Positions 59,778 through 64,000 of a stretch of DNA of 64,000 nucleotides are shown piece by piece. Each line of letters opens with the position of its first letter. Positions within the stretch are counted from its first letter, which is position 1. The DNA lies in NCBI RefSeq assembly GCF_000217715.1, contig NC_015666.1, positions 1,748,270 through 1,812,269 of the forward strand, given 5' to 3'. The notes beneath the pieces are model-generated. The model worked only from the letters and a program-made list of their open reading frames with translations, searched no databases and was not told the origin of the DNA. A program made the translations under genes and the position numbers. The DNA is from Halopiger xanaduensis SH-6. GTDB lineage: Archaea > Halobacteriota > Halobacteria > Halobacteriales > Natrialbaceae.

Positions 59778-59939
59778 GGCGACGACGCAACCGTCGACCG
59801 GGAGCCAGAGAGACGAGCGGAGCGAGTCTCTCGCTGTTCCCGCGAGATCGTCAGCGTCTGAGTCCGTAAACGAAGACGCTGAGAGCCAGCGAGACGACCG
59901 AAGGGAGTCTCGCCGGACTGACAGCGGCTGTCTCCGTAA
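59741..59939 (+). repeat. Degenerate tandem copies of the aspS 3' end
   Basis: The last 37 nt of aspS (59741-59777, ending CCGTAA) recur at 59833-59869 with 33 of 37 identities (period 92). A more diverged third copy ends at 59939 (CTGTCTCCGTAA). The sequence between copies is also repeated: AGAGACGAGCGGAGCGAGTC (59809-59828) and its relative GAGACGACCGAAGGGAGTCT (59891-59910), each able to form a short hairpin. Confidence 0.7.
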
Positions 59940-60087
59940 CTGATAGCAACGTAGCCGCGAATCGGGACCACTGAAATCGTTTTTTGACGCCGCCCTCGAG
60001 GACGGTCACCAGTCGAGGAGCCCGGATTCGAGTGCTGTTTGTATTGCAACCCGAGGATACTTTCCGCGAGTCGTCGCAGACGCGTCC
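59778..60087. other. Intergenic region after aspS with hairpin repeats and T-tract
   Basis: This 310-nt space contains the degenerate aspS-tail repeats and two small inverted repeats of the GAGAC...GTCTC type. A T6 tract (CGTTTTTTGACG, about 59978-59989) could be a terminator for aspS. A GATACTTT element (about 60056-60063) is centred 27 nt upstream of the antiporter GTG. I see no gene. Confidence 0.5.
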
Positions 60088-61323
60088 GTGTCCCTCTACG
60101 AGACCGCGCTGGTGATCGTCGGCGTCGCCGTCTTAGGGACGGTCGCGCTCCCGCGGCTGCTCGACAATCGCCCGGTCTCGTTTCCCATCGTCTACGTCGC
60201 GTTCGGCATCGTCGTCTTCTCGCTCCCGCTCGAGTTGCCCGCGCCAGATCCGCTCGCACACGGGACTATCGCGGAGCACCTGACCGAGATCGGCGTCATC
60301 GTCGCGCTGATGGGGGCGGGGTTGAAGATCGACCGGCCGCCGGGGTTCAAGCGCTGGAAGACGGCGTGGCGACTCCTCGGGATCACGATGCCGCTGACGA
60401 TCGCCGCCGCGGCGGTGCTTGGCTGGTGGGCCGTCGGGCTGTCGATTCCGACGGCGGTGTTGCTCGGCGCGGTCATCGCGCCGACGGACCCGGTGCTGGC
60501 CGCCGACGTCCAGGTCGATCCGCCCCAGAAGGGCGAGAGCGACGAGGTTCGGTTCGCGCTCACCTCCGAAGCCGGGCTCAACGACGGCCTCGCGTTCCCG
60601 TTCACGTACCTCGCGATCGCGATGGCGACGGCCGGCGTCGCGCCCGATAACTGGCTCCTCGAGTGGCTCGCGGTGGACGTCGTCTACAAGATCGTCGTCG
60701 GAGTCGCGGTCGGGTGGGTGTTCGGCTACGCCCTCGCGAAGTTCGTCTTCCAGTACCCCGCGAGCACCCAGCTCGCGAAGGCGATGGGCGGCGCCGAGGC
60801 GCTCGCGGCGACGCTGATCGCCTACGGCCTGACCGAACTGGCGGGCGGCTACGGGTTTATCGCCGTCTTCGTCGCCGCGGTCGCCATCCGCGGCTTCGAG
60901 CGCGATCACGAGTACCACCAGGAACTCCACGACTTCGCCGAGGTCGTCGAGCGCCTCGTCGTCGCCGCGTTGCTCGTACTGTTCGGCGGCGCGATCGCGA
61001 CGGGGCTGTTCGCGCCGCTCACGTGGCGGGCCGCGCTCCTCGGGCTCGCATTGGTTCTGCTCGTACGTCCGCTCGCGGGCCTGCTCGGACTCGTCGGGTA
61101 TCCGCCGGAGCGAAACGCCATCGCCTTCTTCGGCATTCGAGGGATCGGCTCGTTCTACTACCTCGCCTACGGCGTGAACAACGCGGAATTCGACAGCTCG
61201 GGCATCGTCTGGTCGATCGTCGGCTTCGCCGTCCTCGTCTCGATCGTCGTCCACGGCGTCACCGCCGCGCCGGTGATGGCCGATCTCCGCCGGGAGATGC
61301 CCGCGCCGGAAGCGACGGAGTGA
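60088..61323 (+). CDS. Cation:proton antiporter (CPA1/NhaP-like)
   Basis: This 411-residue transporter has about twelve membrane segments with the CPA1 motifs: IAPTDPVLAADVQVDPP (the ND-like ion-binding helix), LTSEAGLNDGLAFPFTYLA and GIRGIGSFYYLAYG. It exchanges Na+ or K+ for protons in the cytoplasmic membrane. The GTG start at 60088 has a TATA element about 27 nt upstream. A universal stress protein follows by 89 nt, a common pairing. Confidence 0.9.
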   Translation: MSLYETALVIVGVAVLGTVALPRLLDNRPVSFPIVYVAFGIVVFSLPLELPAPDPLAHGTIAEHLTEIGVIVALMGAGLKIDRPPGFKRWKTAWRLLGITMPLTIAAAAVLGWWAVGLSIPTAVLLGAVIAPTDPVLAADVQVDPPQKGESDEVRFALTSEAGLNDGLAFPFTYLAIAMATAGVAPDNWLLEWLAVDVVYKIVVGVAVGWVFGYALAKFVFQYPASTQLAKAMGGAEALAATLIAYGLTELAGGYGFIAVFVAAVAIRGFERDHEYHQELHDFAEVVERLVVAALLVLFGGAIATGLFAPLTWRAALLGLALVLLVRPLAGLLGLVGYPPERNAIAFFGIRGIGSFYYLAYGVNNAEFDSSGIVWSIVGFAVLVSIVVHGVTAAPVMADLRREMPAPEATE

Positions 61324-61412
61324 GCGGCCGATCCGGCCCGCACGTTCGGACGTATCACACGTTTCGTGTGACGGCCCAACCCCTACGGCGGGACCCTCCT
61401 TACGCTCGCCAG

Positions 61413-61868
61413 ATGTACGACGAGATTCTCGTTCCGACCGACGGCAGTCCCGGCGCCGAGTCGGCGATCGACCACGCCCTCCACATCGCTCGCCAGAACG
61501 ACGCGACGCTCCACCCGCTGTACGTCGTCGACCCCGCCGATATGGGCGATCTCGGCGACGAACCGGCCGAGCTACGCGCCCAGTGCAGCGAGGTGACCCA
61601 GCCCGTCCTCGAGGCGGCCCAAGAGGCCGGTCTAAAGGCCGAACAGCACGTGCTCGAGGGGACGCCGAACGAGCGGATCGTCGAGTACGCCGACGGCGCG
61701 CCGATCGATCTCATCGTGATGGGGACCCACGGCAAGAGCGGGCTGAGCCGGGTTTTACTCGGGAGCACGGCTGAGCGGGTCGTCCGGAACGCACCGGTGC
61801 CAGTGTTGACGATTCAGCACGGGAGCGAAGGTGAGGCCGGAGTCGGCAACGAAACCGAGGCGGCGTAG
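61413..61868 (+). CDS. Universal stress protein UspA family
   Basis: This single-domain Usp (151 residues) begins MYDEILVPTDGSPGAESAID and has the ATP-binding loop GTHGKSGLSRVLLGSTAERVVRNAPVPVL. It should bind ATP in a dimer. It lies 89 nt downstream of the antiporter, suggesting a possible stress link or regulation of transport. The acidic C-terminal tail is a halophilic addition. Confidence 0.93.
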   Translation: MYDEILVPTDGSPGAESAIDHALHIARQNDATLHPLYVVDPADMGDLGDEPAELRAQCSEVTQPVLEAAQEAGLKAEQHVLEGTPNERIVEYADGAPIDLIVMGTHGKSGLSRVLLGSTAERVVRNAPVPVLTIQHGSEGEAGVGNETEAA

Positions 61869-61914
61869 ACGGCGAGACGGCGACAACTCGAGAGCGAGAA
61901 CCGGCGATCGGAAT

Positions 61915-62304
61915 TCAGCGACAGTACGACCAGTCGCGGGGCGCTTGCTGTGCGTCCGTTTCCGCTGCCGACGACTGCGATCCCGTCGGCGGCTCGTCCG
62001 GGAGACACGTCTCGCTACAGTAGTGGGCCTCGAGCGTCGCCGTCGCCGTCTCGACGACCCAACTGAGTCGGCGCTCGCGCGGACCGATCGTCGCGCCGCA
62101 GGTCCGACACTGATCCGCAGCCGCAGCGAGTTCGAGCGGCCCGTCGGCGGCTTCCTCACCGGCGGTCGCCGACGCGTCGCCGTCGCTCGCGTCGACGGCA
62201 CCGCGGCGCTCGAGTCGATCGGTACTCGCCGCGGATCGGGCGGCATCGCTCTCCAGCGAGGTCGATGTCGACGTGGAATCGGGCTTTCGGGTCACATTCC
62301 GCAT
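61915..62304 (-). CDS. Zinc-binding small protein (DUF7576-like)
   Basis: This 129-residue protein has a long Ser/Ala/Asp-rich N terminus and a zinc-binding core. The core begins CRTCGATIGPRERRLSWVVE and ends AHYCSETC, the treble-clef/TRASH-like arrangement of many haloarchaeal proteins (DUF7576 and relatives). The C-terminal tail is polar. Function is unknown; such domains bind metal or partner proteins. It is convergent with uspA. Confidence 0.7.
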   Translation of the reverse strand: MRNVTRKPDSTSTSTSLESDAARSAASTDRLERRGAVDASDGDASATAGEEAADGPLELAAAADQCRTCGATIGPRERRLSWVVETATATLEAHYCSETCLPDEPPTGSQSSAAETDAQQAPRDWSYCR

Positions 62305-62457
62305 TCACCGAACGAACACAAATAGGGAACCGTGATATTCACTCACTGATGACGTTCAGGGAGCGGAACAGTCACCCGGTGGGCCTCGAGTCCGCGCCTC
62401 GAACGGCGGACGCGAAAAATCTTCAACGTTATACCGCTCGGACCGAAATCATGGGTA

Positions 62458-63291
62458 ATGCGCGACGAGGCGACGGCGTTCGTTCCGGGCCACATCACCG
62501 GTTTCTTCAGCGCCCATCCGGACGAAGATCCGACGAAAGCCGGCTCGCGAGGCGCCGGCCTGACGCTCACCGACGGCGTCGAGGTGACGGTCGAACCCGC
62601 AGCGGGTTCGGAGCCGACGGTCGTCCTCGAGGGTGAGGAAATCGAGGTCGAACCAGTAACCACCGTCCTCGAGACGCTCGACGCGCCCGCGCGGGTCGAG
62701 GCGACCTCGGACCTGCCGCTGGGCGCCGGCTTCGGCGTCTCCGGGGCGCTGGCGCTGGGGACCGCGCTCGCGGCGAACCGCGTTTTCGACCGGAAGCTCT
62801 CGATGAACGAACTCGTGACGATCGCTCACGGCGCCGAAGTACAGGCGGGAACCGGACTGGGGGACGTAGTTGCGCAGGCCCGCGGCGGCGTCCCGATCCG
62901 ACTCGAGCCGGGCGGTCCGCAGGACAACAAACTCGATTCGATTCCCGCGCGCGCTCGAGTGGAGTACGTCTCCTTCGGGGAACTGTCGACGGCCGACGTC
63001 CTCTCGGGCGATACCGAGCAGTTGACCGAGGCCGGTACGGAGGCGCTGTCGCGGGTGGTCGAGGAGCCGACCCTGCTATCCTTCATGTACGCGTCGCGGC
63101 TGTTCGCGCGCGAAGCCGAGTTGTTGACCGAGCGCGTGAGCGAAACGATCGGCGACGTGGCGGCCGTCGACGGCCAGGCGTCGATGGCCATGCTCGGCGA
63201 AACCGTCTTCGCGCTCGGGACGGGGCTCTCGGACGCCGGGTACGAGCCGTCCGTCTGTGCGACCCATCCGGCGGGCGCGATGCTGAAGTAG
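62458..63291 (+). CDS. Pantoate kinase
   Basis: This GHMP-superfamily enzyme (277 residues) phosphorylates pantoate in archaeal CoA biosynthesis; phosphopantothenate synthetase then condenses the product with beta-alanine. It shows AFVPGHITGFFSAHPDEDPTKAGSRGAG, the GHMP ATP loop LPLGAGFGVSGALALG and GAEVQAGTGLGDVVAQARGG. Haloarchaeal length is normal. A GTTATA element is centred 27 nt upstream of the ATG at 62458. Confidence 0.93.
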   Translation: MRDEATAFVPGHITGFFSAHPDEDPTKAGSRGAGLTLTDGVEVTVEPAAGSEPTVVLEGEEIEVEPVTTVLETLDAPARVEATSDLPLGAGFGVSGALALGTALAANRVFDRKLSMNELVTIAHGAEVQAGTGLGDVVAQARGGVPIRLEPGGPQDNKLDSIPARARVEYVSFGELSTADVLSGDTEQLTEAGTEALSRVVEEPTLLSFMYASRLFAREAELLTERVSETIGDVAAVDGQASMAMLGETVFALGTGLSDAGYEPSVCATHPAGAMLK

Positions 63292-63560
63292 GCCACCCGG
63301 CGCTCGTCGCGGGACAGCTGCAGCCACTCGCTGGCACCCTGACGAGTTCGACCGGTCCGCTGACGGTTTTCGGGGGACCGAACCGAGGTCCCCGTTCTGT
63401 CGGCACTCCGTTACGTCTGTGCCGTCCAATTATCAAATCTGGGAATTTAGCCGACTAACGCGTTCTCGAGGCTGAATGCGTGCAAGAATATCCGTAATAA
63501 ATCGAACAATTGGCCGAAGCTTTATTATAATACGTTCGAGTTATGTACTCGAATTTACGA
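63292..63560. other. Intergenic region with AT-rich promoter
   Basis: This 269-nt space holds no supported gene. From about 63420 the sequence turns AT-rich, with TTTATTATAA (63521-63530) as the TATA candidate for the next gene. TTCGAG (63535-63540) and CTCGAA (63548-63553) form a small dyad across the expected transcription start, a possible operator. Confidence 0.4.
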
Positions 63561-64000
63561 ATGTCATTCAGCAGTGAACTTCACCGGAGCCTGTTTCGGC
63601 TGTACGAGCACTACGTCGGGGAACCGGATTCGGGAAAGGACGTCTACGGCTACTGGCTGTTCATTCTCGGGTACATCATCGGAGCGGCCGGCGTCGTGGC
63701 GTTCGTCGTCGGCTACGCCGGCAGTTTCGGCGAAGAACCGATAATCCGGGTCACCGGCGTCACGTCGGCGGCGGGACTGGCGATCTGTCTGTTCGGGATC
63801 GGACTCATGTTGCCGGTGCGCAGGCGCGGCATTCAGGCCAGCGTCGTCGGACTGTTCGTCGCTCTCGTCGGCGTCGCGGCGTTCGGCGTCGTCTACCCGA
63901 ACAACTGGCGCCACCTCGGGATGGGGCTCGACGTCGAAGTCATCAGCGTCTACACGACGGGCATCGCGATCATCACCGGCGTAACGGCGCTCGTCCCCGT
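63561..64000 (+). CDS. Multi-TM haloarchaeal membrane protein, partial
   Basis: This is the N-terminal 146 codons of a membrane protein that runs past the window edge. It begins MSFSSELHRSLFRLYEHYVG, with SGKDVYGYWLFILGYIIGAAGVVAFVVGY, then further membrane helices (four visible). The layout resembles a haloarchaeal permease-like family of unknown function (DUF7139 is a guess). It has an AT-rich promoter and a small dyad upstream. Confidence 0.65.
   Translation, partial: MSFSSELHRSLFRLYEHYVGEPDSGKDVYGYWLFILGYIIGAAGVVAFVVGYAGSFGEEPIIRVTGVTSAAGLAICLFGIGLMLPVRRRGIQASVVGLFVALVGVAAFGVVYPNNWRHLGMGLDVEVISVYTTGIAIITGVTALVP

Noticed and set aside
1-64000. CRISPR arrays, insertion sequences, prophage, tRNA or rRNA genes
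   Set aside because: I read both strands for regular repeats, transposase motifs and tRNA-like cloverleaf sequence and found none I could support. The Dna2-like nuclease is not evidence of CRISPR.

Overview
The window is a stretch of haloarchaeal chromosome. The evidence is high GC with strong third-position GC/C bias, very acidic proteins, archaeal-type information genes (L37e, Lsm, Pelota, non-bacterial aspartyl-tRNA synthetase, Elp3), archaeal lipid synthesis (geranylgeranylglyceryl phosphate synthase), archaeal CoA synthesis (pantoate kinase), HTH-10/DUF7344/HalOD1-type regulators and a sensory rhodopsin II with its transducer. A member of the Natrialbaceae-like group is my inference; no rRNA or tRNA gene is present to test it. 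Most genes look leaderless: a TATA-like element (CTTATC, CTTAAG, CTTTTGC, TTTATA and similar) is centred about 26-28 nt upstream of the chosen start codon in many cases, and I used this spacing to decide starts.

Layout. 1-3975: Mrp/Mnh Na+/H+ antiporter operon (mnhA-B-C-D, minus strand, mnhD cut by the window edge), divergent from elp3. 5857-7623: a GH43-type glycosidase and a lower-GC islet of two small membrane proteins with a possible leader peptide. 7624-10615: HpcH/HpaI aldolase, LUD-domain protein, ZIP metal transporter, DUF7344-type regulator with a perfect inverted repeat upstream. 10749-18393: ribosome-rescue genes rqcH and pelA with small membrane/hypothetical genes and an MFS transporter. 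18448-22343: RND/MMPL exporter and TrmB-family regulator in one operon. 22700-27060: formyltransferase-like protein, metallo-beta-lactamase-fold hydrolase, and the htrII-sopII phototaxis operon. 27191-33935: CPBP protease, Lhr-type helicase with a strange low-GC codon block just after its P-loop, AIR-synthase-like protein, PAP2 phosphatase.

34014-41261 is a catabolic module: a tripartite tricarboxylate transporter (tctC-tctB-tctA), an acylating aldehyde dehydrogenase of the SauS/EutE type, a CaiB/BaiF CoA-transferase and a divergent aldo/keto reductase. Together they could import an organic acid, activate it to a CoA thioester and interconvert it with an aldehyde. 41299-44055 is a Dna2-like nuclease-helicase with an Fe-S nuclease domain. 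45851-47133 holds an iron-type substrate-binding lipoprotein whose TATA box is flanked by two DtxR/IdeR-like palindromes. 48042-53050: metalloprotease, lsm-rpl37e operon, DUF4013 membrane protein, threonine synthase, GGGP synthase. 53196-56181: regulators (two HTH-10 proteins, HalOD1 protein overlapping a small zinc-finger protein) around a frameshifted Sir2 gene. 56360-63291: cytochrome P450, a PIN-domain toxin/antitoxin pair, aspS followed by degenerate tandem copies of its own 3' end, CPA-type antiporter, universal stress protein, zinc-binding small protein, pantoate kinase. The window ends in a partial multi-spanning membrane protein.

I see no CRISPR array, insertion sequence, prophage, tRNA or rRNA. 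The oddest signals are the recoded block in the Lhr P-loop (possible intein scar), the duplicated 3' ends of aspS and pelA, the broken Sir2 gene, the putative leader peptide at 7433-7471 and the transporter/CoA-transferase/acylating dehydrogenase module.
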